From Heliocidaris erythrogramma (Eukaryota; Echinodermata; Echinoidea; Camarodonta; Echinometridae): a DNA stretch of 64,000 nt. Made by a program: the position numbers and the translations under genes. The notes below the pieces were generated by a model. That model ran no database searches and was not told the origin of the DNA. It worked only from the letters and a program-made list of their open reading frames with translations. The stretch lies in contig CM046868.1 in the NCBI GenBank assembly GCA_025617745.1, forward strand, positions 17,860,615 to 17,924,614, read 5' to 3'. Below, in pieces: positions 33,338-46,096 of this stretch. How positions within the stretch are numbered: position 1 is the first letter of the stretch; the number at the start of each line of letters is the position of its first letter.

Positions 33338-34124
33338 AGCTGCTCGATGCCCTTGCTCGTTTTATTATATCGCTATAATTTGTTTCATGAATATTCATGC
33401 AGATTAGTCTTGACGGAATAAACCGTATTAGTATGAAAAATGCGAAATCTGCCTACGCTCGGTTGTAAAACGTAAACACGCCCCTAGGAGCCGGGGGTGC
33501 TGTGGGTGGTGCAACCCCATAATTTTCTGAGGCGGTAGAAGGCTGAGGATCACGTATGTTCGTTGAATACACGACCAGTAGGCGCTTCGACGGCGCCGAC
33601 ATTTTGACAGAATGTGCGGCCGCTGGCGCGAGAGGCCGTTGATTATTTGCCGATTCTGCTTAATAAGGTCACATGAGGGCGCAAACAACATTTTTTGTAT
33701 TTTTACTTTCCAATGCTTCAAAAATGGTTTAAAATTCCAAATTAAGTAGTTGAAATGGGTTAGGCATGTTATAGTTTAGGATGCGTGTGTTTCTGTGCCC
33801 AAACCTTCAATATAATAAATTTAAATCATCCAATCGCACATCTAAGCTCATTTCCCGATCATCACTCGTGAGGGAAGGTCATTAACATCTCCATTGTCAT
33901 AATACTAATTATTAATACTCCATATTTCAAGAAAGCAATTTTTTTCACAAAGGGGCAAGATATTTGATTTCTAGGGATATTCACCATACTGGGGGAGAGA
34001 TTTTGCTAGAGGTATAGGATTCCTTTGGTCAGAACAGACATTTTTCATTCGGTGCACATCTTTTGAATTAAACCCTTCTTATGTATCATGAGTGCACGTA
34101 ATTGTAATGCCAAATGCATCGCTA
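33338..34124. other. Non-coding stretch
   Basis: I see no gene. A segment at 33470-33640 is GC-richer than its surroundings, without other signals. Confidence 0.45.
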
Positions 34125-34410
34125 ATAAGAGATGAAGATGAGCCATCCCTCGTCAGAGAAGATAAGCCACCCCCCTTCAGATTTGAAAATGAGCCAACCC
34201 TCATCAGAGATGGACCACCTCTCATCACAGATGAAGATGAGCCATCCCTCATCAGAGAAATGAGCCACCCCCTTCAGAGTTGAAAATGAGCCACCTCTCC
34301 AAATAGAGGAAGATGAGCGATCCCCCATCCGAGGTGAAGATGTGTCAACCCTCATCAGAGATGGAGGTGAGCCAACGTTGCCTCATCAGAGATGAAGATG
34401 GGCCAAACCC
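34125..34410. repeat. ~30-bp minisatellite, 'cctcatcagagatgaagatgagcca'
   Basis: About nine or ten units of the phrase 'catcagagatgaagatgagccacc' follow one another with substitutions. Both strands stay open in places, so short frames appear (34092-34283 plus, 34122-34355 minus). The residue pattern simply repeats the unit. Confidence 0.85.
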
Positions 34411-35280
34411 CCCTTGACGGCATCCCCCTTGCCCAAAGCCCCAAATCATGTGGCATATATTATATATTATCTTGACTTGATTTATCAACTCAATTACTCT
34501 TACTAACTTAGCATGGGCCTAGTACTAGTAGGTCCATGCTCTAGTAATACAATAAAAGTTTTTCTTCTCCTTATCAGCAAAAATTTGGGACTTCAGATTT
34601 GGGGTTTCCACGAGTGTCTATCTAGTGTCTAAGTGAGTAGTGGATAATACTAGTAGGCCTAATGCCTTTTTGGTCACAAGATCTAAATATGGTACATACC
34701 ACAAGATCTAAATATGGTACATACCTGGAGTTGGAATAGATTGGAAGCAATCATATAATACTGAATTAAGTAATACTTGTACTAGTTGTAGGGAATCTAT
34801 CTCGTCCATCAAAGAGATTTAACATGATATGAAAGGGAACAAAGCATTAGTGTGTGTTTGTGTGTGTGTGTGTGTGTGTGGGTGTGAAAGAGAGAGAGGG
34901 AATTGTAAAGGGAGGCAAAAGAATTCAACCCTGTTGCGTAATACATAAATGTATGGCATGAATTAGTGAAAGAGTGAAAAGCTATCTAACTTTAAAAAAC
35001 TTTCTTCATAAAAATTCTGTTTAATTCTGAAAGGTTTTACATTCATTCTTTACAGCTCTCGTTTATTTTCGTAATAACTTCATCTTCTTGTCAGTTCTTA
35101 CCATTCCTTGACCAAATTACCAAAATGAAACTGATTCAATTTAGGACATGTATTATAAACTTGCTTTTCAGAATGTCTCAACCTTTTCAAAGATTAACAA
35201 AAGTCATTAAAACTTGTTTATATTGTCCTTTCAATTTCTTTATAAAAACCTATTGATCTAACTCTACATTGTGCAAACTG
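34411..35280. other. Non-coding stretch with a TG microsatellite
   Basis: A 25-base direct repeat, 'cacaagatctaaatatggta..', is doubled at 34676-34726. A (TG)n run is at 34853-34880. I see no gene. Confidence 0.6.
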
Positions 35281-35350
35281 CGGCCCGATAGAGCTGTAGA
35301 ACTGGTTTCAGGCACCAGTCATTTCGATGGTGTGTAGTGGAATCTGCCAA
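35281..35350 (+). pseudogene. tRNA-Leu pseudogene
   Basis: The string ACTGGTTTCAGGCACCAGTC followed by ATTTCGATGG matches the anticodon and variable arms of the tRNA-Leu at 41270, with CAG in the anticodon position. The D arm is altered and the T arm has lost GGTTCGAATCC, so it is not functional. Confidence 0.75.
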
Positions 35351-36285
35351 TATAATATTCAAACTTTTTGACGAATGTAGCGTTGAATCTGTGGGTGTAA
35401 TGCACAAATTCATAGTGTTTTTCTTTGTAGGAATTCTGTTTCATTCAGAAATATGTACGTCCTTTCCTTTCTATTCTTGTATAATTTGACTATTGTCATA
35501 TTAACTTACTCTTATTGTCAATTTATGTTATTAACTTTTATAATGTAATGTAGTTAGAAAATCAAAATAAAAGAGATATATTTTCCGGCTTATTTATAAA
35601 AACTTTGGTTTTCATTTTAGCACGTCTCTCCATTCTCAAACAGAAATTTAAGTCATAAAATTTTGAGCCAGTGGACCACCGGCGCGCAGATGTCGAAAAT
35701 GCTTTTTTTTTATCCCGTAAATCTAAAAACCTCACACCTCTTTCTTTATCATTAACGTGTTTTTTTACTCTGCATTTATTTTTGTTTTTTAAAGGAGATC
35801 TCGAAATGATTTGATTTCTTTTGGGAAAGCTTTGCTGTTAAGCTTTCCCAAGGATGGAAGCCGCGAGCAAGGATGGAAGCAAGGTCCTCGCGCCCTCGCG
35901 TAACAGTGTCAATATTTTCTTCTAATGTTCAGTTTGCATTCACGTGTTGTATGATGTCTATCTCACATGGCGCATTAAAGACCAAGCCAGTAGCTGACGC
36001 AGCCCTACGTCATAAAAGTGACGCTTCGTGTCCAATGGGCTTTAAACGGTAGACCAGAAATGTAAGACAGCATCACAAGTCTCGGAACCTACCGAAAAAC
36101 GATCATGTCACCTGACTTGACAATAACTCACGTGAGGGCAATAGGAGATCAGAGAATTGGTAAAACTACAAAACACTATTCTTATGACGGAATTCACGAA
36201 AAGCATATTATGTAGGCTGAGTTATGATCGTTTACTATTTTTTCACCATGACAGTAATTATGTTTTTTCTTGTTTTATATTAACT
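35351..36285. other. Non-coding stretch with a perfect hairpin
   Basis: TGGGAAAGCTT (35822-35832) and AAGCTTTCCCA (35840-35850) form an 11-bp perfect stem with a 7-base loop. It is not a histone-type hairpin, and I cannot give it a role. Confidence 0.55.
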
Positions 36286-36850
36286 TTAAGAGAGAGGGAG
36301 GGAGAGAGAGAGAAAAGACAGAGAAAGAGAGAGAGAGAGACACGTAGAGAGGTATTGTACAGTGCAGGTGTGCATGGTGTGTGTGAGGGAAGAAAGAGGG
36401 GCGAGAGCAAAAAGAAGAGTGTGTAATGGGAGTTCTTGATGCGAACGTGTGTAGAGGGTACCATAGAAAAGAGAGGAGATCATTGAGAGAGAGAGGGTGC
36501 GCGGGAGTGAGATATAGAGAATATAGAGAATAGAAAAACAAAGAAATAAAGAGAAGGAAAGATTTGCCCAAATGTCCCGTCGATGCATGGTGTATCATTT
36601 TGACGAAATGGTCTGTGTGAGGGAAGAAAGAGGGGAAAGCAAAGAGAAGAGAGACAGAGAGAGAGAGAGAGTGTGTGTGTGTGGGGGGGGGGTGTTGGTG
36701 CGAGCGTGTGTAGAAGGAAGAGGGTACCAGAAAAAAGAGATGAGAGAGTGAGATATAGAGAGAGTGCACGGGAGGGAGATAGAGAGATCGAGAAACAAAG
36801 AGATACAGAGGGAGAGATTTGCCCAATCATCACATCGATGGTGTATCATT
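36286..36850. repeat. Purine-rich (GA)n block, ~240-bp unit present twice
   Basis: 'gtgtgagggaagaaagaggg(g)' occurs near 36379 and 36615. Each is followed by 'gcgaa/gcgtgtgtag', then 'gggtacca.a.aaa', then 'gagatttgcccaa', then 'atggtgtatcat'. The strand is almost all purine. The long minus-strand serine/leucine-rich frames here are simple-repeat translations. Confidence 0.85.
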
Positions 36851-39800
36851 TGAGGGTACTTGGCTCTTATGAGCTCCCACGGTTTCACAATTTGCATTTT
36901 TTCAACACATCCTAAGAACTTTCGATCAATACAATCAATTTCAGGACATGTCCATACACCCACCAATTTTCTAAAAGGCATCGTAAAGGTCTTAAAATAA
37001 AAGCTCTATCTGCATACCTCGTGTGTTCTTGCTCGTCCGGTTTTCCCCCCAATTTTCTTGCACCACTGCATCACTGACATATTGGAGCAAGATGGAGTTT
37101 GATTTCCTCTTGTTATCTGTCAAATCAAATTTTCGTTGGTCAGTAAAAGATCGATATTATTTCCTGATGCCACGGGACGCCGATCACGACTGCAAACATA
37201 AACTCTGGGTATGTCTATCGTCATGTGACGTCATCCCTTCCCCCTGCATCAGTTTTTATCCATTTTCCTTTCTCATACACTATGGTCAAGTTTAGAAAAA
37301 AAAGGAAACAGAATAAGAAAGAGAAGAAGATGCTTTTCACATGGTTTGTAAATCTTTGTTGTATTGAATTTCGCTCAATTTAGAATTTTTGCCAGCAGTG
37401 AGGCGTGGGTAAAAATAATTGGAATGATCTCAAAAGATAATATTACAAGAGCGTTTCCTCCTAGAGTTATCAGGCGAAATGTGTATAGGGGTATCTTACG
37501 CTTGCACTTCGAAATGCGTTTAGCCCATTGGAGGGGGTGGGTAGGGTATGTATAGAAATGTGTGATTGTGATAGTATAAATGACAGCAAATATCCGAAGA
37601 TATTTTAAACATGGAGAGATGCTGCTTTTTTTATATCTTAGAATAATCACTCCTTCCTTAAAAGGAATACTTCCATCTATCATGAAATGTAGGTTGTAAA
37701 TTCAATGCATGATTACATAACTTTCATGAGCACATATCCAGCATTTGTCTCAAACGGTTACACAATTTTGTAGAAATTACCTTTATTTGCTTATGCGCAG
37801 ATTGCATTTTCGAACTGGATTATTATTAACATGTCATTAACATTTTTAAAACATACTTTTCTCCTGGTCCCGGTAGAAAGGGGTGATGCCCCCGGTCTTT
37901 TTCAATAGATTAAACCCCCTCCATGCTACGCCATTGAGCAGAGACATAGCATGCCACTTCAATCCATCGACCTGAGGAACCAGTCATGCACAGTGTAATC
38001 TAACCAGACGAACCTTAACAAGAGGTCGCCCGGGGGACATTTTCTTATTCGAAAAGAATTTGTCTGGTTAACTTACTCACCTCGGAAGGAACGGCATCGA
38101 TTCGATTCGATTTGTTATGCTGGGCACTGATGGATTAGGGGGGCACAACCGGCCCGTGCCCCCATCTAAAGCCCAAGTGGCATACCTTAGGTACAGATGT
38201 GCCCCCCCCCCCCATTGCGTTCTTTAAAAGGGACATGGAAATGTGATAAACTTTTTTTCCTGTCAGAGAGGGGTTTTTTGCCCCCCCCCCCCCCCCCACC
38301 TTTTTTTTTTAAAGAACCCTGGACCCGCCCCTGATGTTATGGTGAAAAAATGTGGTAAGATTCGGGAGCGTCAATCTACATCTTCAGGAACAGGGGGAGA
38401 GGGGCCGGGTGCACAATGACAATGATCGAAATCATAGGCCCCCATACATCAGATATAATCTGCTCTGGATGCAGGTATGATCCCCGTAGTCAGCCATATT
38501 CTCGGATTTAACATTTGACTCTACCTTCTTCGTGTTCGCAATTTGTTTCGGATGAGGAGAAAATAGGCCGAGTACATTGCCGTTACATATTCTCCCATTC
38601 CACAAGATATAGCCTACCTTAATAAATGTCCCCAAGATACAGAAATAACAAACAAAAATACTGAATTTAAAAACTAGTCATGTGTGTTTTTTCAGTCTAG
38701 AGCCTTTACCATTATACGGTACAACAGTTTTGGCCCTGAATTGGTTATATCGTAATATGGACACCGAACAAGAGAAGACATTGATATGAGCTGACCCTTC
38801 TCTTGATATATTTATGTTAAACCGGTGCCAACCACGCGTAGATTATACGGTGAGACAACATTATCGCCGGGGACATTCAGACAGAGTTAAGGATATCATA
38901 TAAATGATCACATATAATGTTTGACATTCAATATTACTGACATGTCTACAAACTACAGAGCGTAAAAAATTGAAACCCTGAAACAAAAGGTCATTGTGAC
39001 CACACAATGTACTCTATGGCCTCAATCATCTATTTTCCATAACGTAGAAGTATTCTGCTCTCAAATCATACCTTGATGGCGTTCCTACGTGCATGTTTTA
39101 CCGAAATAATGACCTGGAGGAAACATAAACTTTAAAACCCAATGAGAAGATTATTATCATGTGCTTCTTTTAATAAAGAGGGTGATGATAATTGATGGTG
39201 GGGGTCAAGAAAGGGCATCCTTCGTCAAGAAATGGTACCTGCAATTATAATTGCACATTAATGTTTATATTGTTCCGCAACTTCTGCAACTTCTTTAAAG
39301 AACAAAGTAGAGAGCAAGGTGACATTTTCATTAAAGAAATCAGGCAAGTGGCACCTTTCCTTGTCATCAAAAAATAAAGTATGGTGTAAAGGGCACACGA
39401 GGTAGGACAAATATCAGATTATGGCAGTTGTTGTCCTCAGGATGGGCACCTTTCTCAATTACATGTACAAGGGGGGGCACTTTTGCGTAGTTTGATGATA
39501 TTTGATTTTCATGAAAATTCAAGGGTGTACGCCCCTGCCACCCGAGGTAATTGGCATTTGCTCATATATTTTATGAAAATTCCGATTGAATGACTATCAT
39601 CACATTCTGGGGTCTAGTGTATCATATCTTTCAAAACTTTCAACAATTTTCTTTTTATACGTATGTTACGTCATATTCGTACGTGATATTGATGTTTTCA
39701 AGGATTCAACACAATCTGGCAAAAATGGATTTTTACATGTCATTTTCCAAACAATGTTGCTCTGTAAAGAATCTATGGATTAAAGCCATCACTGTATCAT

Positions 39801-40188
39801 TTGAAAGCATATTACTTCTACTTTATTAAAAACAAAGTATTACATTCATACAGCTTAAATTTTGTTCACAATTAGCCTTTGTTTTAGGGTTTCGTTTTTT
39901 CTGGGACGCACTTTATAGCCTGGTCTGACTATCTACGAAGAAGAACTTTCAAAAATTTAAAAGAATCATCTGACAATAGACCTGATCGGAAACGAAAAGC
40001 GGGTACTACTGTATCCTGGAGCCAGCAAGCATTATGCAACTTTCCATGTGTGTAGGTTGAACTACTATTTACTTCTTATTTATCTACATATATACATGTA
40101 TGTTTATTGATATCTCATTATTCAGTTTAATAGGAACAAATCAAATATCTAGATACATGATCACTGATCATTAACACATTCTATTGTA
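36851..40188. other. 3.3 kb of non-coding sequence
   Basis: I see no convincing gene. C-runs at 38203-38213 and 38281-38297, the latter near CCCGCCCCTGATG, look like edges of hAT-type MITEs, but I find no paired ends. Frames at 37023-37295, 37364-37683 and 39586-39829 have no recognisable domain. Confidence 0.45.
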
Positions 40189-40745
40189 GGCTTGTACCGA
40201 AAGGGTGGGTAGCGTCGCGTCGCGTCGCGTTGACTGGAACGCGACCATTCGTCCACCCTCCCCCCCCCCCCCCCCCCCGGTTTTGCCGAAAGGGTGCATT
40301 GACTTTTTCAAAATACTGTTGTTATTATTATTATCATCATTATCATTAATATTTTTTTTTGGGGGGGGGCACTTTTCCAGAATTCTCAGACAAGGAAAAA
40401 AAAATTTTTTTGTTAAAGGTTATCAGTGCTAAAAGGGGTCTAAATGGGGGGGTCACAATGTACACTTTTCTTTCAAAGGTGGACTGCACGCCCCCCCCCC
40501 CCCCCCACAAAAAAAAAAAACACCGCCACTGCGTTATGAGATTTTTTATTAAGCCTGAAAAAGGGAATGGGGCAGTGGCCGATTCGGCCCCCTCTGGACA
40601 GCCTCTGGATCCGCCTCTGAATATTATATTAGAAAAAGTCCAAACGCACCCTTTCGGCAAAACCGGGGGGGGGGCTTTGGACAAATGGTGGCGTTCCAGT
40701 CAACGCGATGCGACGCGACGCTACCTACCCTTTCGATACAAAGCC
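40189..40745. mobile_element. Foldback element with ~115-bp inverted arms and a nested piece
   Basis: Left arm 40189-40317 starts GGCTTGTACCGAAAGGGTGG and carries a (GTCGC)n tract and a C-run. Right arm 40633-40745 is its reverse complement, including GCGTTCCAGTCAACGCGATG and a G-run. Between the arms, 40350-40620 has its own G-run/C-run pair and a CTCTGGATCCGCCTCTG edge, which looks like a second, nested hAT-type MITE. No coding capacity is real here. Confidence 0.8.
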
Positions 40746-41269
40746 ATGTTTTTATGTGTTTTCTGATCATTATGTAATGAGAAAGAAAAGGAACGAGTAT
40801 GACTTCATTTATCCTTGATATTGAACTTGAAAAAAAAAAATTACTTCATTATTAAAAAAAAACACTCTGCGTTCTCAAAAGAAGAAGCTGCACGCATTCT
40901 TAATCTCCATGACATGCAGTGTAATTTATAATATCAGAAGTATCGATAATACGTGTCACCTCTGCAAACGAAACTGATAAAGCTGTGAAATTATCTGGTT
41001 AAAGGGCGAATAAAAGGTCCAGTGCATATGCAAATTGTTTTCTGTAGATGAGCATAAAATAATTGTATATGATTTCAATAATTATGTATCAACATATATT
41101 TTGTGACATTTTCCCCTATATCCTTCTGCAACTAGTGAAGATTTATTGACACATACCCTTCTACAAAAGTTATGCTTTCATGTCATGGGACCTTTAATTC
41201 CTTGTCACATTGATATGACGAGCAAACCTCGTTTGAAGGTTGTGTCGGACTTATTTAACTCTCTGTGAA
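40746..41269. other. Non-coding stretch upstream of tRNA-Leu
   Basis: I see nothing recognisable. Confidence 0.5.
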
Positions 41270-41351
41270 GGTAGCGTGGCCGAGCGGTCTAAGGCGCTGG
41301 TTTAAGGCACCAGTCATTTCGATGGCGTGGGTTCGAATCCCACCGCTGCCA
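41270..41351 (+). tRNA. tRNA-Leu (anticodon AAG)
   Basis: The 82-nt class II tRNA has a full acceptor stem (GGTAGCG with CGCTGCC, one T-G pair) and a D arm with TGGCCGAGCGG (A box). It has an anticodon stem CTGGT/ACCAG around loop TTAAGGC (AAG at 34-36, reading CUU), a long variable arm TCATTTCGATGG, and a T arm with GGTTCGAATCC (B box). A T5 run follows within a few bases. It looks functional and closely matches the conserved animal gene. Four degraded relatives lie nearby in the window. Confidence 0.93.
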
Positions 41352-41619
41352 AAATATTTTTGTAAGCTTTTGTCAAATAGTTTTATGGAGACTATTTAGA
41401 TAGTTCAATGATCCGTCCTGTTACTTAATTAAAGAAAAGACAAAATTGCTATAACTGACATCCTTTGATTAAATGATAACATCCACGGTGTAGTAAAATA
41501 AAGGAGTGCGGCAATGGATTATTGATTTTATAAAAATGTTACCTTGGAATGGGGGCGGGTCGAGGATTTTGTTAAAGGGTGGGGGGCACGTTAGCTTTTC
41601 TGACGATCAGAGGGAAAAC

Positions 41620-41650
<31 letters not shown>

Positions 41651-42389
41651 AAAACATTTTCAGGTAACTTGAGGCAAAGAGGAGCACATTTGTATATGGG
41701 GGGTGTTTACTTACGGTTTGTGCTTTTACGGCTGTGCCCTCCCCTAATCCGCTAGTTCCTTGGAAATCGATATTAAAGGGACATATTAAATGTAGATCTT
41801 TAGGAATATATTGAGTGTATTACAAACATCGCATAGCGGAGTAAAGTATCTGCAAACGTTTTAAGCAATAAACCAAATTTGTTATCAATCTATTATTCAA
41901 ACAGTGAACCATGCCAAGTATTAGCGCCAATTTCATTGTTGACAGGGGAAAATTGTGTAATGGATTTGAAATAATGCTCGCCATAATATTTGCATAATAT
42001 AGTTTCAAATTTCTTTCAAAACACATGTTCTATGATATACTTACGACAAAAATATGCAAGGGCCTCAAATTTGTAACACAATGGTTAGATCGGTCGGTTA
42101 GAATAAAATAACATTAAAAATAGCAACGATATTATAATATTTATTTATTTATTTATTTTCAGTTAAAACGTTACTACCAAGTGACCTTGAATTTCTTTTT
42201 TAAAGTAGAACGTTAATGATTTTAAATATTGGCTTAATACTTATTATTGCATAGATGGCATAAATTAAACAAGGTTATCCAAATTCAACGCTTGGAAACA
42301 TTTGAAGTAATGATTATTATCAATTATAAAACGGTAAAATACAGCCCCCGATATAGCAGCTGAAGAGCTCCTCGAACGCTGCTGAGATA
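41352..42389. other. Non-coding stretch with (AAAG)n
   Basis: An (AAAG)n run lies at about 41622-41652. I see no gene. Confidence 0.55.
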
Positions 42390-42947
42390 TGTGACGACAC
42401 ACCCTGGACCAGTCCTGTCTAAGCAGACGATGTCCCATAACATCTTACACATTTTTCAGAGCCTATTTTGTCATCTCCTCTTCACTTATTTCTCTTCCTT
42501 CACTAGCGTCAGTCTTAATGTTAGTCTGTTACCTCACTCTTAACTTCGTGTATGGTATTATTTTGATGAAAAATGCAGCGTTGAAAAAATAAAGGAATCA
42601 GTCACTTGTAAACAAAATAAGACGCCATTGTATTTTCAGCTGTTTGCACCGGGGCATGTTCGGCGTTTCAAGAGGGAACGAATACCATCCTGCTATTATT
42701 CGGAGGGCTTTTCAATTTGAAAGTGGGGTTTATTTCATTGATCATTGACCCTTCTCCTATGTATTTACAATCAAACGGTTTTAGCTATCAGAATCAGTTT
42801 CACTTTCCCTTTATAATGGTGTGAAATAAGGTCATGTTTAAATACACCAAACTCTTTATAATTTGATAAATAATTGCATTGCAATTACGTTCATTCATTA
42901 TAGGACGTCGTCTGCTTAAGCAGGATCGATCCCGAGTGTGACGACAT
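42390..42947. mobile_element. Possible old element with ~48-bp inverted ends
   Basis: Left 42390-42438 (TGTGACGACAC .. GTCTAAGCAGACGATGTCC) and right 42899-42947 (GGACGTCGTCTGCTTAAGCAG .. GTGTGACGACA) are imperfect inverted copies. The interior is AT-rich with no frame. No target duplication is seen. Confidence 0.55.
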
Positions 42948-43149
42948 CAAAACATCGCTATATTTCTGGCGAATCCTCGGATATTCCAGATGCTGAGAAG
43001 AGCTTTTATTTGTGTTGTTTTTATAATCACCAGATACGCAGTTGACATAAAACTTATAAGATTGCCATCTGTAAGCTTCCCAGTTTCTAGTGATACATTA
43101 ATTGCCATATTTGTGATTTTCTTTGAATATCTACTTTAAACGGTAAAGC

Positions 43150-43490
43150 ATAACTTATATTCTGTCTAATGATATACCATCCTAAAAAATTGCCAAAGTA
43201 ATACAATTATATATGCATATGGGTAGAAAAGGTGCTATTTAACTAGGAGAAAACACATTTTAAAGCTCTATTACCATTTATTATGTACGTTATTAATGTA
43301 ATTATTTAATGGAACTTACATAAATTTGCATAGATTGGAATGAAGATATATAATGATATATGGAACTTACATAAATTTGTATAGATTGGAATGAAAATAT
43401 GTAATGATATACCATCTTGAAAACAAATTGCCGAAGTAATACAATTGTTTTATGCATTTGGGTAGAAAAGGTGTTAATGCCTACTCCAAC
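43150..43490. repeat. Dispersed AT-rich repeat, partly doubled
   Basis: 'aatgatataccatc..aattgcc.aagtaatacaatt..gcat.tgggtagaaaaggtg' occurs at ~43170 and ~43403. 'ggaacttacataaatttg.atagattggaatga' occurs at 43313 and 43363, and again at 45139. A longer match (43240-43350) is shared with 45065-45180. Confidence 0.8.
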
Positions 43491-45063
43491 TCAGGAAAAG
43501 ACTCATGACAAGCATGATTTATGATATTCTATATTCTCGTTGTCATGATGACTCAATCTTCGCTTCCTCCGCATCCGTTGTTTAAGGTAAGCCTTTTTTA
43601 TCGAGTCGTTCAAAATGGACAAAGTTTATTTTCATGAAAGTCTACTGTCAACGGCTTTGGTATCAACACATGTATCCTTCCTTATTTTTTCTCAACATTT
43701 GAGATCATGCGTTATTCGAAATAAATACAGTATGCTGGTAAAATGGTGCAATTTGCAAATGAGCAGAGAGTCGTTAGCTATCATCATACAAAAATTCATT
43801 ATTGAGCTTATCCTATGAGATACGAGTAGAACAAGGTCCTGTGGAAGCTAGGAAGCTTAGATATATTGGATCACTTTAAACAATGAAGCATTGAAGCACG
43901 AAGCAGACTTTCAACTTTTAAAAGAATGTCACACTGAAAGCACATGCATAATATGGCTTGACCCACATTCATTGCATTAGCCCAAACTTGGTGCTAAAAA
44001 ATTGATCAGTCATCCGTGGCAGAAAAGTTATGAATAAGGTATCATTAGACAGAAAACAAGTTACATTAAGTAAATCTCAAGGTCACATTAGTTATGTCTT
44101 TTTCTCAGTTAGAAGGTACCAAATTTGGGGATATTCTCTTGTTTGTTATATTAACACCTCACTACTGTTACAAACAAGTAAGTTTTGATACAAAATTAAT
44201 ATTTCAAAATACTATGATTACAAATTTTAGAAAAATAATATTCCAACAACGTAAGTGCTAGTTTATGTTTAAAATAAATTGTATGATGACTATGCTGGTT
44301 AATGCATAAAATCAAATTCAGTGGTAAACTGTGAAGCAAACTGTACCAGGACGTCAATTTTGTACTGTTCTTTGGAGACCTGAAAAGTCGTAGCATATTT
44401 CCTTTTTGTTTTTAATTTTGGTCTATTTAGTATGAGTGGCCATGGACACAGAAGCTTTGTGGTTTTGACCGATTCCCACTCGACAAAAAAAAAATGATTA
44501 TTGGAAAAAATGGTAATGGACCAAATGATATTAAACCATAATGGGCATCGGATTAACATGAATTGGACCAAGTTGTAATTTGAGTGGGTCCTTCCCTAGA
44601 TCAATTTAATTTTTCTTATCAAGCAGACCACAGTACTATTCTAGTTTATAATCTATAAATTGTTCTTGTCACTAACGTTCAAACTAAAGTTAAAGTTAAA
44701 TGACATTTGTGTTTCTAAAGAAATGGAATTTTCATTTTAACTCATTAATTAATGAAAGTATGTTTTTCATCAATTTGCATAACTTTAAGTAAGTAGAAAA
44801 TAATGGGCTGATATAGCCTTATTTAAGCAATAATTCATTTTATTAAAACTCTTGATATTTGTTCTCCTGGAATCACATGGTCATTTTTAAAAATGCAAAT
44901 GATAAATGAAACTTACTGAGTAGAATATAGGCCAACTTTCAAGTGAGTGAATGAATATATAAATAAAGTCAAAGTATAAAGAAGTCCTGACCAGTGTTGA
45001 TAAATAATTTACCAAACTTTTCCTTACTCTACATGAAGATATGGTATGAGATTATGGACATCT
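43491..45063. other. AT-rich non-coding stretch
   Basis: I see no gene. Frames at 43615-43818 and 44196-44571 lack domains. Confidence 0.45.
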
Positions 45064-45190
45064 ATAGGAGAAAACACATTTTAAAGCTCTACTGCCATTT
45101 ATTATGTACATTATTAATGTAATTCTACTAATATATGAATGGAACTTACATAAATTTGCATAGATTGGAATGAAGATAGAATATGATATG
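45064..45190. repeat. Second copy of the AT-rich dispersed repeat
   Basis: 'aggagaaaacacattttaaa' and the following ~110 bases match 43240-43350 closely. Confidence 0.85.
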
Positions 45191-45552
45191 CTGCGTATTG
45201 AGGAAAAGGTGAAGTTATTTGCATTCCCAGTGCGTAACAAGAGTTTGGTTCTGAAGCTCTTCAATAAATACGAACAGTATGCATGGCATGTTAAAACACG
45301 GTATAAAAATAATAATACAGTGAATAACTTGCCATCTCATGTCATATTGTCATCATAACTTCCTTCTCTATCGTTCTCTATATAGCATTTCACTGAAGGA
45401 ATTAATTAACGGGGGGTAGCAATGTCAACGTCTTTGTCGCTGTTCTATCCATACTTTTAAAAAAAATCCATCAATCAGTTGGCAAATCTCATATTGGTAG
45501 GGTTTACGCTTAATCATGCATGACAACTCATGCACCAGACACTGATATTCAC
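45191..45552. other. Non-coding stretch before the foldback element
   Basis: I see nothing firm here. Confidence 0.5.
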
Positions 45553-45867
45553 TAACTATCCCTGATAGCAGAAAGTGGTAAAAATTACGTGATATTTACG
45601 TTGTGGTTTTCGTCTTTTTTACGTCCTGTAATTACGTCAATAAGACGACAACTTGCACCAACGCAAGACGTCAAGAGGACGTCTTATTTTGACGTCATCT
45701 GTACACTGTAAAACCGAAGTGCTGTATGTAGCACTTTTTGAGGGCATGCATAGGGACTGCACTCAGAGTGCTATTGAATGCACACAGCGTGCTATTTCAT
45801 CACTTTCACGGGAGCTGGACCGGCTCCTTAAACTGCTAAACATTCATTAAAAAAAATGATTTGGGCG

Positions 45868-45932
45868 AGCTTCGAACCAGGGTCCGCTGATCGAGAATTG
45901 CTGGCATTACCGCTAGACTAAGTCACATTGTA
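45868..45932 (-). pseudogene. tRNA-like module in foldback, reading left
   Basis: On the minus strand, TTAGTCTAGCGGTAATGCC gives an A-box-like D arm and TGGTTCGAAGC a B box. Similarity to its partner at 46036-46096 shows both come from one source. The cloverleaf is incomplete. Confidence 0.5.
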
Positions 45933-46035
45933 CGATTTAGAGCAGATCATATTGTTACATATAGTGAATTTATGACACCACATAGTTCATGTTATCTACT
46001 TGACTCCCATGACTAAACTGGATTGCAAGAAGCAT

Positions 46036-46096
46036 TCGTTAGTCCATCGGTAACGTCAGCGCCTCTCAATCAGCGGAGCCTGGTTCGAGGCTCGCC
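46036..46096 (+). pseudogene. tRNA-like module in foldback, reading right
   Basis: TTAGTCCATCGGTAACGTC, GCGCCTCTCAATCAGCGGA and TGGTTCGAGGC line up with the module on the opposite strand at 45868-45932. A T9 run follows at about 46108, which could stop Pol III. It may be a relic of a tRNA or a retained internal promoter. Confidence 0.5.

Noticed and set aside
33059..33421. 120-residue plus-strand frame
   Set aside because: It passes through a telomere-like repeat and a tRNA-like relic and has no domain.
36275..36981. Several long serine/leucine-rich frames
   Set aside because: These are translations of (GA)n-rich DNA with no domain or splice context.
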